From positions 1 to 64,000 of the forward strand of contig CAVCMG010000010.1 in the NCBI GenBank assembly GCA_963603285.1: a DNA stretch of 64,000 nucleotides. Reading direction: 5' to 3'. The position numbers and the translations under genes were made by a program. The notes beneath the pieces were generated by a model. The model did no database searches. It was not told where the DNA came from and saw nothing but the letters and a program-made list of their open reading frames with translations. The stretch is from UBA11957 sp963603285. Its GTDB lineage: Bacteria; Bacillota; Clostridia; Lachnospirales; Lachnospiraceae. This document shows, piece by piece, positions 7,920 to 16,114 of the stretch (positions are counted from its first letter, which is position 1; the number at the start of each line of letters is the position of its first letter).

Positions 7920-8600
7920 TTATCGGATCCTCTTCACACTTCCTTCATCCATATCGTAAAGCTCATCACAGATCTCCATATCTTCTGCATAATGACTGGC
8001 CAGCAGGATTGTTTTTCCTTCATTTCTTAGCTTTACCAAAAGTTCGCGCACCAGAGCAATTCCTTTTTTATCCAATCCATTCATTGGTTCGTCCAAAATC
8101 AGGATGTCCGGATCTTCCATAATTGCCTGTGCAATCCCCAACCGCTGACGCATTCCGAGAGAATATTTTCCTACTTTTTTCTTATCATCCGGATCCAGTC
8201 CTACCAGCTCTATTGCTCTTCGAATTTCTTCCTTACCTATTTTATTTCGAATTTTTGCCAAAAATTCCAGATTTTTATAGGCACTGTACTGAGACAAAAA
8301 CCCCGGTGTTTCAATAATCAAGCCAACATTTTCAGCGAAGTCGGTTTCCACCCCCAGCTGTTTGCCTTGCACCGTAACAACTCCTGTTTCCGGATGCAGA
8401 AACCCGGCAATAGTTTTAAACAGCACCGTTTTTCCAGAACCATTTTTTCCAACAAACCCATAAATCTTTCCAGCAGGTAGAAACAGCGTGACACATTTCA
8501 ATACATATTGCTTCTTGAATATTTTCCGCACACCTTCTAATGCAATTACAGAAGATAGCACTCTTTCTTCAAATGCCTCCTGTTTTTCTTCGTTTATCAT
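7920..8600 (-). CDS. ABC transporter ATP-binding protein of the BlaI/M56 cassette
   Basis: This 226-residue ATPase is of the type paired with ABC-2 exporters and bacteriocin-immunity transporters. It shows Walker A GKNGSGKT, signature YSLGMRQRLGIAQAI (a LGMRQR variant typical of this class), Walker B ILILDEPMNGLD and ASHYAEDM. A longer reading frame exists up to 8777, but the ATG at 8600 overlaps the stop of the upstream membrane gene (ATGA-type junction), which points to coupled translation from that start. It is the last gene of a seven-gene run. It probably powers the three membrane proteins encoded immediately upstream; the substrate is unknown. Confidence 0.92.
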   Translation of the reverse strand: MINEEKQEAFEERVLSSVIALEGVRKIFKKQYVLKCVTLFLPAGKIYGFVGKNGSGKTVLFKTIAGFLHPETGVVTVQGKQLGVETDFAENVGLIIETPGFLSQYSAYKNLEFLAKIRNKIGKEEIRRAIELVGLDPDDKKKVGKYSLGMRQRLGIAQAIMEDPDILILDEPMNGLDKKGIALVRELLVKLRNEGKTILLASHYAEDMEICDELYDMDEGSVKRIR

Positions 8601-9295
8601 ATTTTTCTCCCTTCGAGGCAACCTCTTTTCTGTAATTTTAGTATCAACAGATACAAACCGACAATACCTGTCAATTGAAATATCAATGCCAAATAATATT
8701 TTATCCACCCTGCTGTTATCAGTTCCACATACATTCCACCATTGAGCATCGGCAATTTCCATTTTACTGAAATGCAATACAACATTCCTTCTACTAACAG
8801 CAGCAAACAGGGAACTTCATTTCTTTCCATAAACAGGCTGCTCACCAAAAAAACTGTAATATACAGACTGCAATGCAAATAAAATGTAACCATTATCATA
8901 CCATCTCTATACCACGTTCCCTGTATAACATCCACCACCAGCCATAGAGAACTGTACAAAAACAATATAAACAGCGTATACAGCTGTATTTCTGTAAACA
9001 GCTTCCTCCACCAACCGGCAAACGAACCGCTACGATACACTGTATATCTGTAGATCTGCATTTTTTCTGCAATCTTACGTCCTGTCATAAGAAAGCATAC
9101 GCCATAAATAAACAGCCATTTTCCCAAAGCAACGGAATCTATCTGTCCATCTTCACTGTAGGTGATTCCTCCAAGGATACATCTGACTGCACTGTAACCA
9201 TAATCTGTCCACAAGAGCGTCACAACAGATATCAGTGCAGCTAATACTATATCTGTTTTCTGTATACACAATTGCAGACACCGTATTCTTCTCAT
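8597..9295 (-). CDS. ABC-2-type membrane protein, third of three
   Basis: The 232-residue protein has about six hydrophobic segments and no recognisable catalytic motif. It fits the membrane subunit of an ABC-2 exporter or immunity transporter by position: its ATG directly follows the stop of the previous membrane gene and its stop overlaps the ATPase start. It is low in charge and rich in aromatic residues. I do not recognise a specific family. Three consecutive dissimilar membrane proteins feeding one ATPase resemble lantibiotic-immunity (EFG-type) or bacitracin-type transporters, which is an inference from organisation. Confidence 0.85.
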   Translation of the reverse strand: MRRIRCLQLCIQKTDIVLAALISVVTLLWTDYGYSAVRCILGGITYSEDGQIDSVALGKWLFIYGVCFLMTGRKIAEKMQIYRYTVYRSGSFAGWWRKLFTEIQLYTLFILFLYSSLWLVVDVIQGTWYRDGMIMVTFYLHCSLYITVFLVSSLFMERNEVPCLLLLVEGMLYCISVKWKLPMLNGGMYVELITAGWIKYYLALIFQLTGIVGLYLLILKLQKRGCLEGRKI

Positions 9296-10156
9296 CTACC
9301 AGCTTTCTCCTCTCGCTGCTTCCCGAACATCCGCATACCGTATCAGCCCATAGGATAAAGCACTCAGGAACCACAATACAGCAATATATATACAGATTGT
9401 CTCCGTCAACGAAATATCCGTATCGGCACCGATCTGCAAAATAGAAATAGATCTTGCCATCAAAGACCAGCGTACATTCAACATAAACCCTTCCTTCATA
9501 ATCTCATATCCCAGAAAATGAAAGACAAAAACAGCCATCATACCTGCCATCTGATCAGCCAGCAAACTGAATGCATAGAGAAAAAAAGCAAGTAGTAATC
9601 CATATAGTAAAGCAAGGCTCAGAGTAATTCCAAAAGCCTGATATACTGAAAGCTTCTGTATATATAAAGGTGCATCAAACCGTATACCGAAGTCCGCACC
9701 AATAAACGAACTTTTAGCCAACTGTTGTACGGGCCAACTCCAGCTATTTGCCAGATATCCTCTGCCCCCCATAACCATGCCACTAAGCCCCAGCACCAAA
9801 TAATAAAAGATTCCCTGCCCCACCAGATAGTGAAGTATTGCTCCATTCCAGTTTCTCTTATCTGTGCGATGCAACATATACAGCGCATTATCCCTGATAA
9901 AGGGTGCATCCGAAATAATCAATAACCAGCCCAATACTGCATACAACACCGTATCCGTCTTATTCATTGCAACAATAAACGGCTCCATCACCTGATATAC
10001 TTCGCCTGTACTTTCTGCATATCGTATGACACCACTCGTCTGCCACAGCATGACAGCCATGCCTGTCAGATACCCCATCCATACTCTTTTTGACGCCCAG
10101 TGTAACCGAAATTCATATGCACATAGCTGATTTTTTATTTTCCATTTATTCATCAT
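9296..10156 (-). CDS. ABC-2-type membrane protein, second of three
   Basis: This 286-residue membrane protein has six or seven hydrophobic stretches. The start at 10156 (MMNKWKIKNQ) overlaps the end of the upstream gene (stop at 10146-10148), which favours it over a longer upstream frame. The N-terminus is positively charged and cytoplasmic, as is usual for ABC-2 permeases. No family-specific motif is visible. It probably forms a transport channel with the proteins at 8597 and 10146. Codon use is AT-rich like the rest of the cassette. Confidence 0.82.
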   Translation of the reverse strand: MMNKWKIKNQLCAYEFRLHWASKRVWMGYLTGMAVMLWQTSGVIRYAESTGEVYQVMEPFIVAMNKTDTVLYAVLGWLLIISDAPFIRDNALYMLHRTDKRNWNGAILHYLVGQGIFYYLVLGLSGMVMGGRGYLANSWSWPVQQLAKSSFIGADFGIRFDAPLYIQKLSVYQAFGITLSLALLYGLLLAFFLYAFSLLADQMAGMMAVFVFHFLGYEIMKEGFMLNVRWSLMARSISILQIGADTDISLTETICIYIAVLWFLSALSYGLIRYADVREAARGESW

Positions 10157-10892
10157 GCAATCTCCATGCCAGTCCAAATCCCGTCGCTGCAACAGCCATC
10201 AAAATATACAGTCCCTGCATCAGAATCGCCTGTCCAAAAGAACCAAGTTCCTCCCCACGCACCAGAAAGATTGGATTCATATACGGCACATTAAACAACG
10301 CAACCCACAATATCTCATACAGCACAAAAGGTGCTAAAAGCGCCACATAACGATTACCAGCCCACACCGCAAAAGCCATCCCTACCAATGCCCAGCAAAA
10401 ACCAAACATAAAGCCAAGAACCACTTTTCCAACCAGTACATAACCATCACCATAAAGTTCCAGCCCCAGTTGTACCCGTGTGCCCGCATAATAACCGGAA
10501 GCCGCTAATCCATGTGTTCCATATCTGTAAGCAATACCACTGACAATGGCAAAGGGAATTGCTATACTGATTCCACCCGCCAGACCGGTGCTTAACATTC
10601 GCCAGAAACCGTAGTTTTTCCATCCTATACGCGTCAAAATCATTCGAAGATACCCACTATGATATTCCTCACAGAATGTTGTAGAATAGACCAGTACCGG
10701 AAAAATAGCAGCAAACGGAGTAAAACCAGACAAAGCCATAGCATTAGTCAAAATTTCTTCCATACCAATATCACCATCAAAATTTGTATTTAACCAGATA
10801 GCACGTACAAATATCATTGTCAGCAACACAATAGATAACCAGAAACCTTTTCCACGAAATGCTCTTTTTATATCCTCTTTGAAAAATCTCAT
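10146..10892 (-). CDS. ABC-2-type permease, first of three
   Basis: The 248-residue protein starts MRFFKEDIKRAFRGKGFWLS, an N-terminal amphipathic segment typical of ABC-2 permeases. It contains YSTTFCEEYHSGYLRMILTR, which resembles the EExxG-like cytoplasmic segment of this superfamily. About six transmembrane helices follow. It lies 14 nt after the lipoprotein gene and overlaps the next permease gene. Of the three membrane proteins it is the most recognisable as an ABC-2 subunit. The transported molecule is not known. Confidence 0.87.
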   Translation of the reverse strand: MRFFKEDIKRAFRGKGFWLSIVLLTMIFVRAIWLNTNFDGDIGMEEILTNAMALSGFTPFAAIFPVLVYSTTFCEEYHSGYLRMILTRIGWKNYGFWRMLSTGLAGGISIAIPFAIVSGIAYRYGTHGLAASGYYAGTRVQLGLELYGDGYVLVGKVVLGFMFGFCWALVGMAFAVWAGNRYVALLAPFVLYEILWVALFNVPYMNPIFLVRGEELGSFGQAILMQGLYILMAVAATGFGLAWRLHDE

Positions 10893-10906
10893 CTTACCAT
10901 GTCCTT

Positions 10907-12115
10907 TTACTGTGTTCGTACCAAACTACCATCCACAGCATTGATCCAAATATCAATTGGAACACCCTGCTCTGCTGCCGTATCCATCATCCCGGTAACA
11001 ACAGCCTCATTAAATGGTATATAGATTCTCCATATCGGTGTGAGCTTTGCTGTCTTAGCATCTTTTCGCAACGGCATCCAGCTCAGAAGCATTTTTGTAT
11101 ATGTAATATCGGAAGACACCTGCAATTCCTGATCCTGCACATATTTTTCCAGTAACTGTGTCACTGTATCCGGTGATATAATCTGCTGTGTTTCACTTTT
11201 TCCACTTTCTTCCCACAAAAAGCTGTCTGCATAGAGCATGGCGATACCTTCTTTACCAATCTGCGCAGTACCTGTGACTTCTGCCAGATCTGTTGCCGCA
11301 CTCTGTTCTGTAATCAAAAAAGGAATATTATCCACAACAGGAGCAAATACAACTTTATAATATCCTTCCTGATCTTTCGTATAAACTGCTGATGAAGACA
11401 CTATCTGACAAGGAATTTTTACTGCAGCTGCAAGTACTGTATTTAGTTGCTGTACAGCCATATTTTCAGTAAAATCCGCAGAGATATCAACACCTGCTGT
11501 TTCTGTCGCTCCCTGCTGATCCAGCTTTCCATAGGCTTCCAAAAGAGTATCATCATTATAGATAAATCCAGCAGTCTGTGTTACTGTAAAGTTTTTTGTT
11601 CCTGTGGCATTTTTCATTATATAAGAGCGATCTGTATGCATCTGTACGGAAGTATCAACAGTTTCTTCATTCTCCTCGTCATTTTGTGCCGTTATACTGT
11701 CCTCTGTTACCTGTTCGCCAGCAAAAAGCGTGTCTTTTATTCCTTGCAAATCCAGCAAATCTCCATTTACTTCTGCGCACGTAACCGTTGTCGTCTGCAC
11801 CTGTGCGCCCGACACCTGTGCATCCAGATACATACTTTTTTCTCCTGATCCGATTGTTTTTTTCAGTGTAGTTATTTCATTCTGGACTTTTCCCGCGTTA
11901 CTCTCCAGCACACTGCCTGATACTGTATCACTCTGTTGTATATCACTGTCTTCCCGTTTCTGTCCCTGCACAATACTTTCTACTACAGAATCACTTTTTG
12001 CCACCGCCTGTGCTACTCCATTACTCAGCACCTCTGTCTCCGGTGCTTTTGCACAGCCAGTGATCACTATACCAAGAATCACAGCCAACGCCACACCTGC
12101 TTTTCTTTTTTTCAT
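10907..12115 (-). CDS. Putative lipoprotein of the BlaI/M56 cassette
   Basis: This protein of about 402 residues has a lipoprotein signal (MKKRKAGVALAVILGIVITGC), so it should be anchored outside the membrane. The rest is hydrophilic, with a Ser/Glu-rich region (about 30-160) and a more ordered C-terminal half ending DIWINAVDGSLVRTQ. I do not recognise a family. The ATG at 12115 has GGAGGG 12 nt upstream; a TTG at 12121 is better spaced and could be the true start. It lies between the TraX-like gene (26-nt gap) and the first permease gene (14 nt). A role as an accessory or immunity lipoprotein of the transporter is a guess from position. Confidence 0.85.
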   Translation of the reverse strand: MKKRKAGVALAVILGIVITGCAKAPETEVLSNGVAQAVAKSDSVVESIVQGQKREDSDIQQSDTVSGSVLESNAGKVQNEITTLKKTIGSGEKSMYLDAQVSGAQVQTTTVTCAEVNGDLLDLQGIKDTLFAGEQVTEDSITAQNDEENEETVDTSVQMHTDRSYIMKNATGTKNFTVTQTAGFIYNDDTLLEAYGKLDQQGATETAGVDISADFTENMAVQQLNTVLAAAVKIPCQIVSSSAVYTKDQEGYYKVVFAPVVDNIPFLITEQSAATDLAEVTGTAQIGKEGIAMLYADSFLWEESGKSETQQIISPDTVTQLLEKYVQDQELQVSSDITYTKMLLSWMPLRKDAKTAKLTPIWRIYIPFNEAVVTGMMDTAAEQGVPIDIWINAVDGSLVRTQ

Positions 12116-12141
12116 AGTCAAATTTTCCCTCCTGGTCTCTA

Positions 12142-13095
12142 CTATTTAAAAGCTAAAAATATATTCACACACCCAAGAAGCAATAAATGCACCGGATAAA
12201 ACCAGTAAAACATTTTTTTACAACTTCTTCCTTTTTGGTTATTATAAAAAATAATCAATGCAAAAGCACATACGGCGAAACCCGTGTTCACATAATTCCA
12301 ATGTATAACCCCATAAAAAATCAAGCTCCACAAACTTCCTGCGATGACTTGCAGCCATCTATGTTTTCGGAAGATATAAAGAGAAAGTAAAAGAATCAGT
12401 CCGCCCAGATCGTAACCTGTATTTGCGGTAAGCAATACTACAAGCAATAAAGTACATCCTGCAGTCAAAATCTTTTTCATCTGCAATCTTCTGATTGTCT
12501 TTTCATTTCTAAATTCTGCCAGAGTAGCATGCCATTCTTCTGTTGCATAATCTATTAATCGAAACGCCAGAAGTCCCGCCAAAAGTAAATATCCTATGTT
12601 CCTTGTCGGATTGCAGATCCATAAGCCCTGCACTTTCCAGAAAACGCCTCCCATCAGACCTGCAAGTCCAATTATCAGATAACTCTTTCGTTCTTTATGC
12701 CGTTCCATTACATACAACACCAGCAAAATCACCAGCATTTCCAACCAGTATTTCCAGCTGCTTGTCAGACGCACGTATGTACCACCTGCAATGCTCCCCG
12801 TAATATTTACTTCATCTAATGCCAGCACATAAGGGATTTGGGAAACACAGGTAAATATAGCCATTCGTCTTATGTAAGCTGTTTTATTTGATGTGTAGTG
12901 CCAGCCTTCAGTCAAAGCGAATGCAAATAAAGGAAACGCTATTCGTCCTACACCACGCATCCAAGATGCATCAAATGTTAAAAGATCATGCCCCTCCCAG
13001 CCGACCACGCAGGCAATATGATCAATCAACATGGTAATACAAGCTATAACTTTCAAATGAAACATCGACAACTTACAATATTTTTTCTTTTGCAT
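12142..13095 (-). CDS. TraX-like multi-pass membrane protein
   Basis: The 317-residue protein matches the TraX family, named for the F-pilin N-acetylation protein, which is widespread in Firmicutes with unknown roles. Diagnostic segments are ITMLIDHIACVVG (Asp25, His26), RGVGRIAFPLFAFALTEGWHYTS and the C-terminal FYWFYPVHLLLLG. About eight transmembrane helices are visible. It may be an integral membrane acyltransferase. In this cassette it could modify a secreted product, which is inference. AAAGGA precedes the ATG and the gene lies 26 nt behind the small secreted-protein gene, in the same transcript. Confidence 0.85.
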   Translation of the reverse strand: MQKKKYCKLSMFHLKVIACITMLIDHIACVVGWEGHDLLTFDASWMRGVGRIAFPLFAFALTEGWHYTSNKTAYIRRMAIFTCVSQIPYVLALDEVNITGSIAGGTYVRLTSSWKYWLEMLVILLVLYVMERHKERKSYLIIGLAGLMGGVFWKVQGLWICNPTRNIGYLLLAGLLAFRLIDYATEEWHATLAEFRNEKTIRRLQMKKILTAGCTLLLVVLLTANTGYDLGGLILLLSLYIFRKHRWLQVIAGSLWSLIFYGVIHWNYVNTGFAVCAFALIIFYNNQKGRSCKKMFYWFYPVHLLLLGCVNIFLAFK

Positions 13096-13121
13096 ATAAT
13101 ATCCTTTTAACCTTACTTATT

Positions 13122-13589
13122 TTAATTATAGTAACTGCTTATTGTCACATGTGCTGTTAATGTTTTTGTCCCGGTGTTCATAATTTTAACGTAATAAGTT
13201 GCTTTGCTGTTGGCATTCGTTACAGTTACTGTGCAACCGCCAGAGTGTTCTTTAGTTAAAAATTCTCTATTATTTTTATTATTGTACACATGTACTTTGT
13301 ATGTACTTCCTTTCACATTGCTCACTCTGACTTTAAACTCATTGTGCGGATCCATATCATATCCCTGCATGCAAAAACTTTTTATCAAAACGGTTTTTCC
13401 CGCTTTTATAGTGACATCATGAGAGTAATTAGCTATACGAGCCTCTCCTGCGGTATTATTGTTAGATGACTCTTCATACATGACTTCACTTGCAGGCACA
13501 TCTGCAGAAACACTGCAATAATTAGATGTCAATACGAGTGCCAATGCCAGAAATCCCAGCATCATATTTTTCATAAGCTTTCTTATCAT
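13122..13589 (-). CDS. Small secreted protein with a beta-domain like the M56 sensor domain
   Basis: The 155-residue precursor begins with a Sec signal peptide (MIRKLMKNMMLGFLALALVL, likely cut after VSADVPA or nearby). Mature residues from about 55 form a predicted all-beta domain (DVTIKAGKTVLIKSFC ... YYVKIMNTGTKTLTAHVTISS). It has two cysteines, in SFCMQG and GGCTVTV, that may form a disulfide. The C-terminal pattern (YYVKI-N-TKTLTAHVTISSYYN) parallels the end of the M56 sensor at 14287-15687 (NYKVFVKNCSKKKITVEGSYSAY). It is the first gene of the seven-gene run to 7920 and has a good AAAGGAGA site. The function is unknown; it could be the sensed or exported molecule. Confidence 0.8.
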   Translation of the reverse strand: MIRKLMKNMMLGFLALALVLTSNYCSVSADVPASEVMYEESSNNNTAGEARIANYSHDVTIKAGKTVLIKSFCMQGYDMDPHNEFKVRVSNVKGSTYKVHVYNNKNNREFLTKEHSGGCTVTVTNANSKATYYVKIMNTGTKTLTAHVTISSYYN

Positions 13590-13641
13590 TTTTATCTCCT
13601 TTTCAAACGACTTTATACTTATTATTCCGTCCGTATTTAAG

Positions 13642-13711
13642 CACTTCCCGTATCATTATTTGTGATTTTCTCCATACTTTCTTTATTGCCACAATTAAGA
13701 TACGGGAAGTG
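13642..13711 (-). promoter_or_regulatory. Long-loop hairpin between the two secreted-protein genes
   Basis: A perfect 13-bp stem (13642-13654 with 13699-13711) encloses 44 nt that contain a second small pairing (TTGTG/CACAA). No T-run follows it on the minus strand, so it is not a standard terminator. No clear promoter is seen between 13590 and 13720. The seven downstream genes may therefore depend on read-through from the promoter at 14189-14241, with this hairpin adjusting the ratio. Confidence 0.55.
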
Positions 13712-13720
13712 TTTTCATTT

Positions 13721-14149
13721 TTACTGATTTTTCAGTTTATCGGCATTCCACCAGCCATGGGTTGTTGCCTTACCTGTTGCTGTATCATCTTCTCTTGCCG
13801 CAAGCGCATAATTCATTTTTGCAGCATCGCCATCGCCATATTTTACTGTGGTATACCCTTTCGATTTTCGCCATATACCGCTCTTTGTACACACAACACT
13901 GCCCTGCACTTTGTACGGCGCATAACGAATCCCTGCTGTACCAGACGGATAAGAAATGCTAAGAACATTCAATGTCCATGGATCCGATAAAATTGTCTTC
14001 CGATTTACATTGACACTTTTTACATACGACTTTCCCGTCGTATTTAATGTAAAACTATAATATGTCTTACCGGCACTAACTGTACCCGCCAGCATCATAA
14101 CGCTAAGCCCCAAAACACACATTGCTGTTTTGATTTTTCTTGCCTTCAT
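13721..14149 (-). CDS. Secreted protein, DUF2712-like
   Basis: The 142-residue precursor has a signal peptide ending near TVSAGK. The mature part starts YYSFTLNTTG and continues SDPWTLNV, GIRYAPYK, YALAAREDD and ends with HGWWNADKL. Its order of short beta strands, the central PW and the C-terminal GWWN(A)D motif remind me of DUF2712 secreted proteins, which are often encoded near bacteriocin-type ABC genes; this is recall, not a search result. The gene has its own near-consensus promoter and an AAAGGAGA site, so it is probably the most strongly expressed gene of the cassette. Function unknown. Confidence 0.78.
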   Translation of the reverse strand: MKARKIKTAMCVLGLSVMMLAGTVSAGKTYYSFTLNTTGKSYVKSVNVNRKTILSDPWTLNVLSISYPSGTAGIRYAPYKVQGSVVCTKSGIWRKSKGYTTVKYGDGDAAKMNYALAAREDDTATGKATTHGWWNADKLKNQ

Positions 14150-14188
14150 TTTTTTGTATCTCCTTTCATTTTTCGCATGCTTTATTGG

Positions 14189-14241
14189 ATCCTCTATTAT
14201 TATAGATTCTGTTTTCTTTTATGTCAATCTATTTTTTTCGA
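14189..14241 (-). promoter_or_regulatory. Consensus promoter with bracketing elements, secreted-protein gene
   Basis: TTGACA (14222-14227), exactly 17 nt, then TATAAT (14199-14204) is a perfect sigma-A promoter. It is bracketed by TCTATTTTTTTCGA (14228-14241, plus-strand spelling) and ATCCTCTATT (14189-14198). Both elements recur exactly around the BlaI-gene promoter at 16115-16180. The 7-bp inverted pair ATAGATT/AATCTAT also flanks the core. A perfect promoter usually needs a repressor, and the adjacent BlaI-type protein is the obvious candidate. Confidence 0.85.
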
Positions 14242-14252
14242 TTTCATTTTAT

Positions 14253-14288
14253 AAAAATAAAGGAAGCAAAATTGCTTCCTTTATTTTT
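14253..14288 (-). terminator. Terminator overlapping the end of the M56 gene
   Basis: A perfect 17-bp stem (14253-14269 with 14272-14288) with a 2-nt loop and an A/T-rich base overlaps the stop codon of the M56 gene at 14287. It separates the BlaI-M56 unit from the secreted-protein genes. Confidence 0.88.
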
Positions 14289-15687
14289 AATACGCAGAAT
14301 ATGATCCTTCCACTGTTATTTTTTTCTTACTACAATTTTTCACAAATACTTTATAATTCCCACCCTTTGATACCGTAAATGCATGCGCACCTTTTCCTGT
14401 GCAAACAATATATTTTTTCGTTTTATCTGGTGTTATAATGCCAATTTGTATCTTGCTGTTCAACGGACTGGGTGACGCACTTATAGTAATTAAATCTCCT
14501 TTTTTTACACTGATCGTAGCAGAATAGGATATTTTATTTGCTTCCACATTCCATTTAAATTCTCTGGCAGAAGAAGCCAACATGACTGCATCTTCTGTTT
14601 CTCCATCCCCCAGAGACATACTAGCTTCTTCCTCTGGCGTTAGCATTGCTTCATATTCCTGAGTCTGATCTGGCGCGACTTCAATCTCTGTTGCTGTAGC
14701 ATCTACGAGTGTGCTGTATGCTTCCGTCATAGCGGCATCCACCGATACCATACCTGCGATTCCACCAAAAGCGAAAAGCACTGTTCCTAATGCCACAGCA
14801 ATACCTGCTTTTTTTCTGAATTTTTTTTCTCTTTTCATATATTTAATCCTCTCGTTTAATTTTGTTTCTGGCTCCGTCAGATAAGATGCCATAAAGCATT
14901 TTTGCATACTGCTCCGGTCTGCAAGCTCATATAACAGACTAAAATAGGCTTTTGGCTGATAACGCCTGCAACATTTACTGTCACAGCTGTATTCGCACCA
15001 GGTCTGCAATTGTATGGAAAGCCCGTGGATCAACGGGCAAAACCATAAAATACACCGCAAACAAATTGTAAACTTCTTCCACAAAGAGTCACGCTGTAGA
15101 TAATGCGTGCATTCATGTGTCAAAATCAATTCCATTTCATCTGCACTATACGTACGCATTGGCAAATAGATTGTCGGACGCCATACACCACAAATAAACG
15201 GTGTATCTCCTGCTGGAAGTATATACAATTCTATTTTTCTCCGAATATGTAACCTTTCACAAACCTGATGCAGAATTTCTTTACTTTTTTTATCTGACGG
15301 ACAATGTGTATGACATATTTTCCGAAATCTTTGACTCTCCATCCAGTATTGACGCAACATATACAGCACACCGCAAAACCATATCAGGCACAGTATATAA
15401 CAAATATTTATAATATTTTTTGTTGCTATGCCAATAGCATCTGAACTGTCATTGTAGTAGTTTTGTAACGAATGCCCGACATAAATAATTGGGACTGCGA
15501 AAAAAACCAAAATTGCCCGTAAGGATGTATAGACAAACTGTGCATTGCTGTTTTTTATCCATCGTTTTTTCATCAGATACCAGATACTGGTAAGCAAAGC
15601 GCCAAAAACAGCGACCTGCAACAGACACATGACCCATCCGGTTACTACATCCCCCACTTTAAAATATATCATTTCCCATGTTTCCAT
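14287..15687 (-). CDS. M56-family (BlaR1/MecR1-type) membrane metalloprotease sensor
   Basis: This 466-residue protein has N-terminal membrane helices (about 15-40, 55-75 and 90-112) and a cytoplasmic zinc-protease domain with HECTH at 191-195 (LILTHECTHYLQRD). A further helix pair at about 205-225 and 295-315 follows, then an extracellular tail. In the BlaR1 family, ligand sensing outside triggers cleavage of a BlaI-type repressor inside; the repressor gene lies 18 nt upstream here. The tail is not a penicillin-binding domain. It has an acidic linker (about 325-375) and a beta domain of about 90 residues ending GNYKVFVKNCSKKKITVEGS, so the ligand is probably not a beta-lactam. Confidence 0.92.
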   Translation of the reverse strand: METWEMIYFKVGDVVTGWVMCLLQVAVFGALLTSIWYLMKKRWIKNSNAQFVYTSLRAILVFFAVPIIYVGHSLQNYYNDSSDAIGIATKNIINICYILCLIWFCGVLYMLRQYWMESQRFRKICHTHCPSDKKSKEILHQVCERLHIRRKIELYILPAGDTPFICGVWRPTIYLPMRTYSADEMELILTHECTHYLQRDSLWKKFTICLRCILWFCPLIHGLSIQLQTWCEYSCDSKCCRRYQPKAYFSLLYELADRSSMQKCFMASYLTEPETKLNERIKYMKREKKFRKKAGIAVALGTVLFAFGGIAGMVSVDAAMTEAYSTLVDATATEIEVAPDQTQEYEAMLTPEEEASMSLGDGETEDAVMLASSAREFKWNVEANKISYSATISVKKGDLITISASPSPLNSKIQIGIITPDKTKKYIVCTGKGAHAFTVSKGGNYKVFVKNCSKKKITVEGSYSAY

Positions 15688-15705
15688 AGCCAGATATATT
15701 CCTCC

Positions 15706-16086
15706 TTACTCATCCAGACTGTCAATCAGCTGCTGCATATCTTTCTTTTCTTCGGCGCTCATATTTTCACCTTTAAACAATGCTGATACCAGTTCCGTTT
15801 TAGAACCGTCAAACCAGAACTCACAGGTACGATTCAGTTCGCTCTGTATATATTCTGCCTGCGTACGTTTGGGATAATAGAATTTCACACCGCGTTTAAA
15901 ATAATCCACAAAGCCTTTGTCATATAATTTTTTTACAAAGGTATATACGGTCGTAGGTTTATAATCCATGCCATAATTCTCCTTTAGCTTCGTCACGATC
16001 TCCGGCACTGTAATATTCTCCTTGGCATCCCAGACACATTTCATTGTCGCCAGCTCACAGTCCGTCAATTCTGCAAATTTTCCCAT
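15706..16086 (-). CDS. BlaI/MecI-family transcriptional repressor
   Basis: The 126-residue winged-helix protein has the expected family layout: ELTDCELATMKCVWDAKENITVPEIV, then YKPTTVYTFVKKLYDKGFV as the recognition region, and a C-terminal dimerisation helix ending EEKKDMQQLIDSLDE. BlaI proteins bind promoter dyads and are cut by partner M56 proteases. The partner is encoded 18 nt downstream. Likely targets are its own promoter (16115-16180) and the promoter at 14189-14241, which share two exact elements. The classic TACA/TGTA BlaI operator is not evident. Confidence 0.95.
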   Translation of the reverse strand: MGKFAELTDCELATMKCVWDAKENITVPEIVTKLKENYGMDYKPTTVYTFVKKLYDKGFVDYFKRGVKFYYPKRTQAEYIQSELNRTCEFWFDGSKTELVSALFKGENMSAEEKKDMQQLIDSLDE

Positions 16087-16114
16087 AGTTTTACCTTCTT
16101 TCCTGTTTTCGGTT

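Noticed and set aside
13122..16086. Reading the BlaI/M56 pair as beta-lactam resistance
   Set aside because: The M56 protein has no penicillin-binding sensor domain and no beta-lactamase or PBP gene is nearby. The tail is a small beta domain instead.
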